Shown one piece after another: positions 1 to 7,898 of a stretch of 64,000 bases of DNA; the first letter of the stretch is position 1, and every line of letters starts with the position of its first letter. Source of the DNA: JAEUIE01 sp046350055 (GTDB lineage Bacteria; Planctomycetota; Planctomycetia; Gemmatales; HRBIN36). A program made the position numbers and the translations under genes. The stretch is from NCBI GenBank assembly GCA_046350055.1, contig JAXMBC010000001.1, forward strand, positions 372,001-436,000, written 5' to 3'. The notes beneath the pieces are model-generated. The model did not search any database. It saw only the letters and a program-made list of their open reading frames with translations, and was not told where the DNA came from.

Positions 1-171
1 GAGCTACACGCAGCAGTTATTGAAAAGGCGACTGAACTTCGAAGCACATTGAAATTGAAAACACCAGATGCAATACATCTGGCTAGTGCCATCGTTGAAC
101 GCTGCAGCTTATTCTTGACCGGCGATAAGGACCTCGCCAAAGTAACAGAAATTGCAGTGGAAGTAGTTTAG
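1..171 (+). CDS. PIN-domain (VapC-like) toxin, C-terminal end only
   Basis: The reading frame is open from base 1 and stops at TAG 169-171, so about 56 C-terminal residues are present and the start lies outside the window. The segment reads TPDAIHLASAI, then CSLFLTGDKDLAKV, which is the typical end of a PIN domain: the Asp of TPDA and the Asp residues of TGDKDL are the usual metal-binding acids of this RNase fold. PIN toxins of VapBC type cleave RNA and are neutralised by an antitoxin normally encoded just upstream, which cannot be seen here. A free-standing PIN protein is the alternative. Confidence 0.7.
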   Translation, partial: ELHAAVIEKATELRSTLKLKTPDAIHLASAIVERCSLFLTGDKDLAKVTEIAVEVV

Positions 172-189
172 TGTTTTGTGGAGTTGAAC

Positions 190-513
190 ATGCCTAAAGG
201 TCAACATGTCACGGTCTGGGTCATCATGCACTATGAGTATTTTTATGATGGGCAAATTGATTGCTTGCAGTTCCATGTCTCGTCCACTCTGAAGAAGGCT
301 GAAGCCTATATGCGCAGACTATACATGGCACCTTACTCATGGTGGCAGGTTCATTCCTATGTAATCGACAATGACCACGAGAAAGATTGGGATGATGAGC
401 AAGTACACTTCTACAACAATCGTGGCAAATCTTTGAAGAAGGCGCCACACAAACAAGCAATGAGAGCATTCGAAAAGGCCAACGCTGCAGGTGAGTTGTT
501 ACCGTATGAATAG
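190..513 (+). CDS. Small protein of unknown function (107 aa)
   Basis: I do not recognise a family. ATG at 190 is preferred over GTG at 178 because GGAG sits at 180-183 at a normal distance. The protein is rich in aromatic residues (HYEYFYDG, SWWQVHSYVIDN) and has a basic C-terminal third; no signal peptide or membrane segment is visible. It follows the PIN gene by 18 bases on the same strand, but nothing in the sequence links the two functionally. It resembles the many short soluble lineage-specific proteins of planctomycete genomes. Confidence 0.55.
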   Translation: MPKGQHVTVWVIMHYEYFYDGQIDCLQFHVSSTLKKAEAYMRRLYMAPYSWWQVHSYVIDNDHEKDWDDEQVHFYNNRGKSLKKAPHKQAMRAFEKANAAGELLPYE

Positions 514-544
514 TGTAATTGGTTTAGACAATCTTTCCCCACCA

Positions 545-1297
545 TTACGCCGCCTTTCGTAAGCCCTCGCTCGGGATGAACACTTCAGGCTGCTTCTCCA
601 CTAGCTCACACGCAGCATGGAAGTCTTCTGGTCTGCCGATATCCATCCAGGTGCCACGGAAGATGTATGAATAGGCACGCAAGCCCTGGTCAAGCATCTT
701 GTACATCAGGTCGTCAAATCCAAAGAGCTCACCAGCCGGTATGAGATCGAGCATCTCCGGGTTCATGGCATACACACCCATGCTGCAAGGGAAGTGCAGC
801 GTGGGCTTCTCTCGGAAGCCGACGACCCGGTTGTTGACGTTTGTCTCCAGCACGCCAAGTGAGATGTTCACAGGCTTCAGGTACGTACCAATCGTCAGTG
901 GTCCGCCAAACTCCTGATGCTGGTACAACAGTTCCGTAAAATCGAAGTCGGTCAGCAGATCGCCATTCATCACCAGGAACGGCCGATTCAATCCATCTAC
1001 CAATTTCAATGGTCCCATCGTCCCCAGAGGCTGGTCTTCAGTCACATAGCGAATGTGTAAACCAAACTTGGCACCATCACCACAGTGCAGACGGATCAAG
1101 TCGCCGAGGTAGCCAACGCTGATGGTAATGTCGCGAAAGTCCTGGCTGGCGAGTTGCCTGAGCATGATCTCGATGATGGGCATGCTGCCCACGGGCATCA
1201 ACGGCTTGGGCAATACCTTGGTGTAAGGGTAGAGCCGCGTACCTTTGCCACCGGCCTGGATGACAACGGGGGTATTAAGTGGGTGAAGTGGCCTCAT
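545..1297 (-). CDS. Sugar-phosphate nucleotidyltransferase (NDP-sugar pyrophosphorylase type)
   Basis: A 250-residue soluble enzyme of the nucleotidyltransferase A family that makes an NDP-activated sugar from NTP and a sugar-1-phosphate. The signature GGKGTRLYPYTKVLPKP near residues 16-32 is the nucleotide-binding loop with the catalytic Arg and Lys; LGTMGPL and VMNGDLLTDFDF (metal-binding Asp) follow, and GTWMDIGRPEDF lies near the end. There is no C-terminal left-handed helix domain, so it is the short form closest to mannose-1-phosphate guanylyltransferase-like or PtmE-type enzymes. It lies downstream of an epimerase/dehydratase on the same strand, which suggests joint work in surface glycan or nonulosonate-type sugar synthesis. 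The substrate is not determined. Confidence 0.8.
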   Translation of the reverse strand: MRPLHPLNTPVVIQAGGKGTRLYPYTKVLPKPLMPVGSMPIIEIMLRQLASQDFRDITISVGYLGDLIRLHCGDGAKFGLHIRYVTEDQPLGTMGPLKLVDGLNRPFLVMNGDLLTDFDFTELLYQHQEFGGPLTIGTYLKPVNISLGVLETNVNNRVVGFREKPTLHFPCSMGVYAMNPEMLDLIPAGELFGFDDLMYKMLDQGLRAYSYIFRGTWMDIGRPEDFHAACELVEKQPEVFIPSEGLRKAA

Positions 1298-1300
1298 GCT

Positions 1301-1400
1301 TTAGTCCTAAGTGCTATGTCCTAAGTCCTAAGTCCTAAGTGCTAAATACTAAGTAATGGGCTTAGTGATGGTGATGTCTACATAGGACATAGCACTAAGC
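1301..1400. repeat. Heptamer-built inverted repeat between two sugar genes
   Basis: The spacer is made of repeated CCTAAGT/CTAAGTG units on the left arm and complementary GCACTTAG-type units on the right. A perfect 14-base inverted repeat is formed by 1310-1323 (AGTGCTATGTCCTA) and 1383-1396. It would fold into a long imperfect hairpin in the mRNA between the epimerase and the nucleotidyltransferase. It could be a dispersed intergenic palindromic element or a processing or termination hairpin. A similar design with different letters occurs at 6936-7010. Confidence 0.75.
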
Positions 1401-1413
1401 ACTTGGCACTGTT

Positions 1414-2406
1414 TCATACTGCATACTCCCCAGGCCGATACAGTGCCAGATTCTTCTCAATGAACCGGGCGGTTTTCTCCAAGCCTGCTTCCAGTGTCAC
1501 CTGAGGCGACCAGCCAGCAAGTTGCTTCGCTTTGGCATTTGCAGCGATCAGCTTCCATACTTCGCTGCCCTCAGGTCGCTGGCGCAACGCTTCGGTTTGA
1601 ATCGGCACCGTCCGGCCCACGATCTTCATCGCGAGTTCGGCGATCGTGCCAATGGTCTCACCTCGTCCCGTACCGGCATTGACTACTTCCCCCAGGCACG
1701 CATCGGAAGCAGCTACCGCCAGGAAAGCTGCGACTGTATCTTCAACGAAGTTCATATCCCGTACCGGACTCGCATCGCCTAACTTGAGAGAAGTCGCTCC
1801 GCTTAACAGTTGCGAGAGAATCGTTGGGATCACAGCCCGGGCTGATTGCCGAGGACCGTAAGTGTTGAACGAACGCAGCGTCGTCACAGGCAGCTTGAAG
1901 CTGAGCCAGAAGCTTTCGACGAGTTTATCTGCGCCGATCTTGCTGGCCGAGTAGGGCGACTGCCCCTGGAGCGGATGCAGTTCATCAATCGGTGCATAGC
2001 GAGCCGTGCCGTAACATTCGCTGGTGGAGGTATGCACCATCCGCGGCGTACCATGCAGGCGACAGGCTTCGAGTGTATTGATGGTCCCGACAATATTGGT
2101 CTGCACATAGGCCGACGGGGCAACATATGAGAACGGAATGCCGATCAATGCTGCCAGGTGAAAGACGACATCGCAGCCCTGAACCGCGCGATACATGAAA
2201 TGGGGATCAGCCACATCCCCCGACAGAATCTGCATCTCATGGACTAGCCGTGCATCAGCCAGTTCGAGGTTGCTTCGCTGCGGGCGGGAATCGTAGTGCA
2301 CCATCGCCTTCACTTTGGCGCCGCGACGGACAAGTTCCTCCGCCAGGTGTGAGCCGATGAAGCCCCCTGCCCCGGTGACCAGTGCTGTTTTACCCTGCCA
2401 TTGCAT
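1414..2406 (-). CDS. NAD-dependent sugar-nucleotide epimerase/dehydratase (extended SDR, LegB-like)
   Basis: About 330 residues with the Rossmann signature TGAGGFIGSHL at the N-terminus, the Ser/Thr patch HTSTSECYGT and the catalytic pair in PYSASKIGADK (Tyr-x3-Lys). An upstream ATG at 2439 is possible, but MQWQGKTALVTG at 2406 matches the normal family start, where the Rossmann strand begins within ten residues. The middle of the protein (AALIGIPFSY, SFNTYGPRQSARAVIPT) resembles the UDP-sugar 4,6-dehydratases used for legionaminic-acid-type sugars, though GDP-mannose dehydratases are related. It is followed by a nucleotidyltransferase in the same orientation, so the pair probably supplies an activated deoxysugar for cell-surface glycans. 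Confidence 0.8.
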   Translation of the reverse strand: MQWQGKTALVTGAGGFIGSHLAEELVRRGAKVKAMVHYDSRPQRSNLELADARLVHEMQILSGDVADPHFMYRAVQGCDVVFHLAALIGIPFSYVAPSAYVQTNIVGTINTLEACRLHGTPRMVHTSTSECYGTARYAPIDELHPLQGQSPYSASKIGADKLVESFWLSFKLPVTTLRSFNTYGPRQSARAVIPTILSQLLSGATSLKLGDASPVRDMNFVEDTVAAFLAVAASDACLGEVVNAGTGRGETIGTIAELAMKIVGRTVPIQTEALRQRPEGSEVWKLIAANAKAKQLAGWSPQVTLEAGLEKTARFIEKNLALYRPGEYAV

Positions 2407-2470
2407 GGCCCTGTCATACCAGTTCGTGACAATCGTCACAAGATCGGCTCAATGCAGTCCGTCCGCGAAA

Positions 2471-4201
2471 CTAGGCGCCCCTCTTGCCAGTCGTATAGTT
2501 CTTTCGATTGGTTTGAATTAAGGCACCCTCACGCGGACTGGAGACATTCAGTCGTGGTAACTTTTCATCCAGACTCGCTTTCACCCAGCCTTCGCTCACC
2601 AGCACTTCCAGCACTTGTAACGCATGTTCCAGTACCATTGCATGATGTGCCACGGGCACTTGTGCCTGCAAGGTCTTCTGCATCATTGCGATGATGGTAG
2701 AAATATCACTTGTCTGCTGCAAAGCATGCAACACGAGATGGGTAACTCCCGTAACTGCCAATCGCTTGCCATCCCTCTCATAACAAGGCACTGACACTAC
2801 CTTCCCCTGGCGGTAGTCAGGAAGTGTGGTCTTCTGAGCCCCTTCAATCGTAAGTTGGAAGACATTATTATCGTTGGCCTTCCAGTGGATATCCTCATCG
2901 AGGAATCGCTGCGTGACCTGGTTCAAACTGGTGAGATCGAACCCACCGATAACGGCCTGCCCCAGTACATCGTTCGTGAAACCGCCTTGCGCCAGCCATT
3001 GCCAGGCCTTCTGCGCTGTGAGTGTCAGTCCCGATTCCTTCGCAATCTCCCGGCAATGATCACGCAGGTCGGTGAACTGGCCATTGGAAGCGTACCAGAA
3101 CTCTGCAAAACGCATGTGCTGCCGTACACGCTTCTGCTGATTCTGCTGGTAGTGCCTCTTCAGCCATTCGCCATCATGCCCGCCTGCCTCCAATGCCAGG
3201 ATGGTGTAGGCCAATTCACGAGCGCCTACATGGGTCAGCGTCAGGCCAGCAGCCAGGATCGGATCAGCGAAGCCAGCACATTCACCCACCAGGAACCAGT
3301 TCTGACCATAGACCCGTTCCGAGACAAACGACCAGTCGTTCGTGGTACGTAACTGATTCTCGCGGCTTGCACCCTGCAAAAAGCCGGTGATGCGATCCGA
3401 CGATGAGATCGCCTCGGTGTAGAGTTGCTCCGGTGTCTTGCCCGACTGCTTGTAATAACTGGCAGGACAAACCAATCCCAAACTGGTACGAGTTGGCGTG
3501 ATCGGGATAAACCACAGCCAGCCATAGCCGACGCTCATCACCTGCACCCGTGTGCCGCCACTGCCGATGGTGTCGGCCCAGGCGGTATTGGTCCAATAGT
3601 CCCAGATGGCAATGTTCTTGAGCAGCGTCGGACAGTCGATCTCTACTCCCATGGCACGGCGCAGGATGCCCACATGCCCGGAGGCATCCACGTAGTACTT
3701 TCCCGAGACGCTGGTGCCGTTGCTGAGTTTCAGAGACTGAATGGCATCGCCTTCCCGCACCACGTCGCGGACTGCTATGCATTCCCACACTGTGCAGCCC
3801 AGCTTCTCTGCATGGCGAAGCAGGATGGTGTCATAGATCGAGCGGGCCACCTGGAAGGCCGTCGCCTGCCGAATGCCGGCATACTGCCCCGGTCGCTGCT
3901 GGCCTTCGTAGGCTTCGGGGGGCACGAAGTTAAAGTCCCAGAGCTCGTTGCCTTTGCCCCACTTGTAGCTCGCCCCGATCTTCACGGGGAATCCCGCCCG
4001 CTCTACCTGATCCCATATCCCCAGCTCATGCAGGATGCCGCTAATCTGCGGCAGTTGGCTCTCGCCCACGTGCTCCCGGGGAAAGGTCTCCCGCTCAATA
4101 ATCAACACTTTGAGTGACGGCTGATACTTGAGCAACATCCCCGCCAGAGTCGATCCACCGGGACCACCACCGACGATCACGACATCATAAGCTGGTTGCA
4201 T
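2471..4201 (-). CDS. FAD-dependent oxidoreductase of the flavin-halogenase type
   Basis: A 576-residue protein that starts with the FAD-binding motif VVIVGGGPGGST. Start 4201 places this at residues 7-18, with a GGGA ribosome site ahead; the ATG at 4255 would add 18 unrelated residues. Two marks of flavin halogenases are visible: WLWFIP at residues 228-233 (the WxWxIP motif) and a Lys at residue 74 in PVKIGASYKWG, where the catalytic Lys of phenol-type halogenases sits. GECAGFADP is the second FAD motif. After about residue 400 comes a long extension unlike a minimal halogenase. Family members chlorinate or brominate aromatic compounds using reduced flavin; many planctomycete members are uncharacterised, and geranylgeranyl-reductase-like activity is the alternative. 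No carrier protein or biosynthetic cluster adjoins it. Confidence 0.75.
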   Translation of the reverse strand: MQPAYDVVIVGGGPGGSTLAGMLLKYQPSLKVLIIERETFPREHVGESQLPQISGILHELGIWDQVERAGFPVKIGASYKWGKGNELWDFNFVPPEAYEGQQRPGQYAGIRQATAFQVARSIYDTILLRHAEKLGCTVWECIAVRDVVREGDAIQSLKLSNGTSVSGKYYVDASGHVGILRRAMGVEIDCPTLLKNIAIWDYWTNTAWADTIGSGGTRVQVMSVGYGWLWFIPITPTRTSLGLVCPASYYKQSGKTPEQLYTEAISSSDRITGFLQGASRENQLRTTNDWSFVSERVYGQNWFLVGECAGFADPILAAGLTLTHVGARELAYTILALEAGGHDGEWLKRHYQQNQQKRVRQHMRFAEFWYASNGQFTDLRDHCREIAKESGLTLTAQKAWQWLAQGGFTNDVLGQAVIGGFDLTSLNQVTQRFLDEDIHWKANDNNVFQLTIEGAQKTTLPDYRQGKVVSVPCYERDGKRLAVTGVTHLVLHALQQTSDISTIIAMMQKTLQAQVPVAHHAMVLEHALQVLEVLVSEGWVKASLDEKLPRLNVSSPREGALIQTNRKNYTTGKRGA

Positions 4202-4305
4202 GATTGATTCCCATGTGATGCCCTCCATCAAAGTCGAAAGCGGCCTGCGATGCAACAGGAGTTAGTGGAAACGCTGTGAACAGTGAGCCCCGTTGACAAG
4301 GATAG

Positions 4306-6102
4306 ATGGCAAAGCTGTTACCAAGGCGGTACGATGCGGGAATGGGTTCTCCATCCAAGCCTCGTCGAAAACACCTGGTACTCCGCACGCTACTGGTGCT
4401 GGTGATGACCTGCATCGCCTGGTGGCTCACCCATCATTACACGCAGCCGAAGCCACTTTTCACCATTACAGGCACGGATAGACACACTCTTCGCGCAGCC
4501 ATGCTATGTAGTCGTACTTGTTTCATGGAACTAGGTGATGACAGTCGACGTCGTGACATGTCTCATGTGGCTAGTTATGATCTCGACAAGAAGACTTACA
4601 CCAAGCGCGACACACTCTTCAATAACTATGGATGGGCAGCCTACATAGTCCCCGTCATGACGAACCTGGCTGATCGCTATGCGGTCACGCTAATGGATCA
4701 TCGCCTCACTATTTACGATGCGGTAACGCGCACCTCGGAAGCACAAGCGTTTACGCAAGTGATGCAATCCCTTTCGAACTTTGTTCAACTTTCCGACGAT
4801 GGTACGACTGTCTTGCAGGCAACTATCTTACCGTCCGCGCCTTTCACTTTGCTGGCTCCGCTTGGCTGGTCAGGGCTAACTACAGCTTGCCTGTCATGCT
4901 GCGACGAACAGCGGTTCTTTCGCCAGCCTTTTGGCCCCACCCTGATACAGGTGATGAGTCTGCCTGATCGCACCATCACCAGTCGTTTTACATTGCCAGC
5001 GACAGCAGTTGTGCGCTTCCCGCGCTGGACTGCTGATGGAAAACATCTCTTCCACGGATTTCACTTGCAATACCAATCGCATCTTCCTTTTGCATATCAA
5101 TCGTTTTGGCAGCACATCTATCTACCGAGCATAGATCACCTGGAAAGGATGTTCTCGTATGTGCCTGAAATCCTCTATCTGCGAGAAGGCTACCTTCGGG
5201 AACAGTGGCGTGAAGGACCGTTGATCGATATCTGGCCTGCCACATCATCGCGTTTCGATGTCTATGATGGCCGAACTGGTGAACATCAGCGATCTTTTGA
5301 AACAAGAGAGAATGGCATCCCAGTACACTACCGAGCTATGGAGCTCAGGAATGAGTGGGTCTTCCTCTCCAAGATTGTTCCGCTTACTTCCAAGGAACCT
5401 GGCAAGTCTCTACCACCGCTCTTTGCCTATCACCTGCCCACCGGGCGTACTTTGGCTGCCAGCGATCTCCCCATTGAGTTCTGGATTGGCAGAGTGAGTG
5501 TCGAGCGTGCACCGGACAACAAGGCACATGCTGTAGTTACCATCGGTTCCACCAACACTCTATCTGGGCTTTTCCGCGCAGGCGTCCCTCTTCCCAAGCA
5601 CCTCTATACCTTCACACCTGACGGCAGTATTGTCTTCACAAGCGAGTTGGCGAACACTGATTCCATTCAACTGGTTCCCCATTCCGATCAATATGTCTCC
5701 CAGCATTGCATGCTGGATCTCCTGCCGCCATGGTGTGTCAGTTGGGTGAACAAGTGGCCTCAACTAAGGCAAAAGCTCAATACTCCCCGGTTCTTTGTTA
5801 AGACATCAGATGGTCAATCCTTGTCCAGCTTTGATGGAAAAGTGTTGCCTGACGATCCTTCCATAAGGAGGTTCGTGGTCAGTAGAGATGGACGGCTCTT
5901 GTTCATTCCTGTTCAACATGAATACGACGAAACCGAGTATGATGCTTATGCCCTCCCACTCTTGACCATGCTCCCCTGGTACCCTCGTCTTGCTGCTTTT
6001 GCCGTCGTTCTCCTGATGTTTCTCTACTACCTTTGGCTCTTCCGCCGATCCTCTACGAGTATTTCTCATGCTCTCCCTGCTCCTCTGCCTTCTCGTTCCT
6101 GA
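4306..6102 (+). CDS. Membrane-anchored protein of unknown function
   Basis: I do not recognise a family. The 598-residue product begins with a basic stretch, then a hydrophobic segment (LVLRTLLVLVMTCIAWWL), fitting a signal anchor. The long middle is rich in beta-prone repeats such as LSDDGTTVLQ, TADGKHLFHGF, TPDGSIVF and VSRDGRLLFIPV, recalling seven-bladed propeller proteins. The C-terminus holds a second membrane helix (LAAFAVVLLMFLYYLWLF) and a short basic tail. Both ends are thus in the membrane with the domain probably outside the cytoplasm. The ATG at 4306 is used; the ATG at 4342 is an alternative. Its last 35 bases overlap the next gene. Confidence 0.6.
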   Translation: MAKLLPRRYDAGMGSPSKPRRKHLVLRTLLVLVMTCIAWWLTHHYTQPKPLFTITGTDRHTLRAAMLCSRTCFMELGDDSRRRDMSHVASYDLDKKTYTKRDTLFNNYGWAAYIVPVMTNLADRYAVTLMDHRLTIYDAVTRTSEAQAFTQVMQSLSNFVQLSDDGTTVLQATILPSAPFTLLAPLGWSGLTTACLSCCDEQRFFRQPFGPTLIQVMSLPDRTITSRFTLPATAVVRFPRWTADGKHLFHGFHLQYQSHLPFAYQSFWQHIYLPSIDHLERMFSYVPEILYLREGYLREQWREGPLIDIWPATSSRFDVYDGRTGEHQRSFETRENGIPVHYRAMELRNEWVFLSKIVPLTSKEPGKSLPPLFAYHLPTGRTLAASDLPIEFWIGRVSVERAPDNKAHAVVTIGSTNTLSGLFRAGVPLPKHLYTFTPDGSIVFTSELANTDSIQLVPHSDQYVSQHCMLDLLPPWCVSWVNKWPQLRQKLNTPRFFVKTSDGQSLSSFDGKVLPDDPSIRRFVVSRDGRLLFIPVQHEYDETEYDAYALPLLTMLPWYPRLAAFAVVLLMFLYYLWLFRRSSTSISHALPAPLPSRS

Positions 6103-6934
6103 CTTCGACTCCCAGGTCACCCATGGCTACGCCAACTCGGGTGGCGTGAAGATTCACTACGCCGCCATCGGCGACCCGGCCAAGCCACTGATCGTCATGA
6201 TCCATGGCTTCCCCGATTTCTGGTATACCTGGCGCGAGCAGATGAAAACGCTCTCCAGCGACTTCTACTGCGTGGCTATTGATCAGCGAGGCTACAACCT
6301 CTCTGACAAACCCACCGGCGGCGAGAACTACGACATGAAGTTCCTCGTCAGTGATGTCATTGCAGTCATCAAGCATCTGGGCCGCGAGAAGGCTATTATC
6401 ATGGGGCACGATTGGGGCGGAGCGGTCTCCTGGACGCTGGCCATCACCCAGCCGCAGTATGTGGACAAGCTCATTGTCCTCAATCTGCCCCATCTCAAAG
6501 GGGTACAGCGTGAATTGGCCCATAACCCCCAGCAACAGAAGAACAGTGCCTACGCCCGGCAATTCCAGAAAGAAGGCGCCCATAAGCTGCTGATGCCGGA
6601 GATGCTGGCTGGCTGGGTGAAAGACCCGGAAGCCCGCAAGAAGTATGTGGAAGCCTTCAAACGGTCTGATCTCGAAGCCATGCTGCACTACTACAAACGC
6701 AACTATCCTAAGGAGCCTTATCAGGAAGACCCCACGCCGGTCCCCAAGGTCAAGGCCCCGGTACTCCTCATCCACGGCCTCGCCGACTCTGCCCTCCTCC
6801 CCGCCATGCTCAATAATACCTGGGAGTGGCTTGACAACGAACTGACCCTGGTCACCATCCCGAAAGCAGGCCATTTCGTGCAACAGGACGCCACAGACAA
6901 AGTCAACCGCGCGATAGTGAGGTGGTTAAAGTAA
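6068..6934 (+). CDS. Alpha/beta hydrolase, epoxide hydrolase/dehalogenase-like, secreted
   Basis: A 288-residue hydrolase. The first 16 residues (MLSLLLCLLVPDFDSQ) look like a signal peptide. The oxyanion motif HGFPDFWYTWREQ, the nucleophile elbow GHDWGG with Asp rather than Ser, LLIHGLADSAL (acid) and KAGHFVQQD (catalytic His) are in normal order. An Asp nucleophile is the mark of epoxide hydrolases, haloalkane dehalogenases and fluoroacetate dehalogenases. The cap-domain Tyr pair needed to tell these apart cannot be judged by eye. The start overlaps the end of the preceding membrane-protein gene by 35 bases in another frame, which suggests translational coupling. Confidence 0.8.
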   Translation: MLSLLLCLLVPDFDSQVTHGYANSGGVKIHYAAIGDPAKPLIVMIHGFPDFWYTWREQMKTLSSDFYCVAIDQRGYNLSDKPTGGENYDMKFLVSDVIAVIKHLGREKAIIMGHDWGGAVSWTLAITQPQYVDKLIVLNLPHLKGVQRELAHNPQQQKNSAYARQFQKEGAHKLLMPEMLAGWVKDPEARKKYVEAFKRSDLEAMLHYYKRNYPKEPYQEDPTPVPKVKAPVLLIHGLADSALLPAMLNNTWEWLDNELTLVTIPKAGHFVQQDATDKVNRAIVRWLK

Positions 6935-6935
6935 G

Positions 6936-7010
6936 AAGCCAGCAGTCAGAAGCCAGAAGCCAAGAATTTCTGCATTCTGGCTTCTGTTTTCTGGCTCCTG
7001 GCTTCTGAAG
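6936..7010. repeat. AGAAGCC-type inverted repeat cluster
   Basis: The spacer after the hydrolase gene contains several AGAAGCCAGAAGCC units followed by their complement (GGCTTCTGnnTTCTGGCTCCTGGCTTCTG). The best arm pair is 6947-6958 (CAGAAGCCAGAA) with 6975-6986, perfect over 12 bases with a 16-base loop; further GGCTTCTG copies at about 7000-7007 can pair alternatively. There is no T-tract after it, so it is not a standard terminator. It is built like the repeat at 1301-1400 but from different heptamers. Confidence 0.75.
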
Positions 7011-7098
7011 TCGTTTCTCATTGATTTTCTCGTGTTTTTACCTTACTATTATGACACGAACCTAACTCTCACCGGAATCCTTACCGAAGGAGGACACC

Positions 7099-7812
7099 GT
7101 GTACGAAGCTAATATGAATTGGGATCAGCGTGTGGCGATTGACGCTGCCCAAAGTGAACGGGTGGCATTCATTCGCCGCACCTATCTGCATGTCGCTGGC
7201 GCGATTGTTGCCTTTGCGGTGTTGTTGGCTGCACTGTTGAGCTTTGTCCCGCAGGAGACGATGGTCAACATCTTCTTCCGCAGCCGGGCAAGCTGGATCA
7301 TTGTCATGGTAGCATTCATGGGTATTACCTGGCTTGCCCAGACCATGGCTACATCACAAGCATCGGTAGGTACGCAATACCTCGGCTTGGGACTATATGT
7401 CGTGGCAGAAGCGATCTTCTTCTGGCCATTGATCTGGCTTGTCACCACCATGCCCAATATGACTGGCGTCTTGCCGCAGGCAATTATCCTCACGCTTGCC
7501 CTGGCTGGTGGATTGACAATGAGCGTCTTCATGACGAAGGCCGACTTCTCGTGGATGCGCAGTGCACTCACAGTGGGCATGTTGGTTGCCCTGGCACTCG
7601 TGGTCACCAGTTGGATCTTCGGGTTCAGCCTCGGTGTCTTCTTCATCGTGGCGATGATCGCCCTGATGTGCGGTTTCATCCTCTATGAAACCTCGAATGT
7701 GCTGCATCACTACCCAGTCAACATGCACGTGGCTGCAGCCCTGACGATCTTCTCGTCACTGGCCACCCTCTTCTGGTACGTGATCCGACTGCTCATGTCG
7801 ATGCGAGACTAG
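7099..7812 (+). CDS. Bax inhibitor-1/YccA family membrane protein
   Basis: A 237-residue integral membrane protein with about seven hydrophobic segments (for example YLHVAGAIVAFAVLLAALLSF and LALVVTSWIFGFSLGVFF) and conserved end YETSNVLHHYP, typical of the BI-1/YccA family. Family members are thought to act as leak channels or modulators of FtsH-type proteases; the function here is not shown. The start is GTG at 7099, fixed by a perfect AAGGAGG at 7087-7093 five bases upstream. It stands alone and is followed by two hairpins, the second a clear terminator. Confidence 0.85.
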   Translation: MYEANMNWDQRVAIDAAQSERVAFIRRTYLHVAGAIVAFAVLLAALLSFVPQETMVNIFFRSRASWIIVMVAFMGITWLAQTMATSQASVGTQYLGLGLYVVAEAIFFWPLIWLVTTMPNMTGVLPQAIILTLALAGGLTMSVFMTKADFSWMRSALTVGMLVALALVVTSWIFGFSLGVFFIVAMIALMCGFILYETSNVLHHYPVNMHVAAALTIFSSLATLFWYVIRLLMSMRD

Positions 7813-7824
7813 GACCCCACCTAA

Positions 7825-7845
7825 CCTCCCCTTCTCAAGGGGAGG
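7825..7845. repeat. CCTCCCCTT hairpin
   Basis: CCTCCCCTT (7825-7833), loop CTC, and AAGGGGAGG (7837-7845) form a perfect 9-bp hairpin just after the stop of the BI-1 gene. It has no T-tract. This kind of short GC-rich palindrome is commonly dispersed between genes in planctomycete and proteobacterial genomes; here it sits 11 bases before the real terminator. Confidence 0.6.
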
Positions 7846-7856
7846 AACCAAATGAC

Positions 7857-7883
7857 ACCCCCGGTGCTCCACCGGGGGTTTTT
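7857..7883 (+). terminator. Rho-independent terminator after the BI-1 gene
   Basis: A perfect 10-bp stem ACCCCCGGTG / CACCGGGGGT with a 3-base loop is followed directly by TTTTT (7879-7883). It ends 15 bases before the hisF start, so hisF needs its own promoter or read-through. Confidence 0.9.
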
Positions 7884-7898
7884 GCTTATACTCATCTC

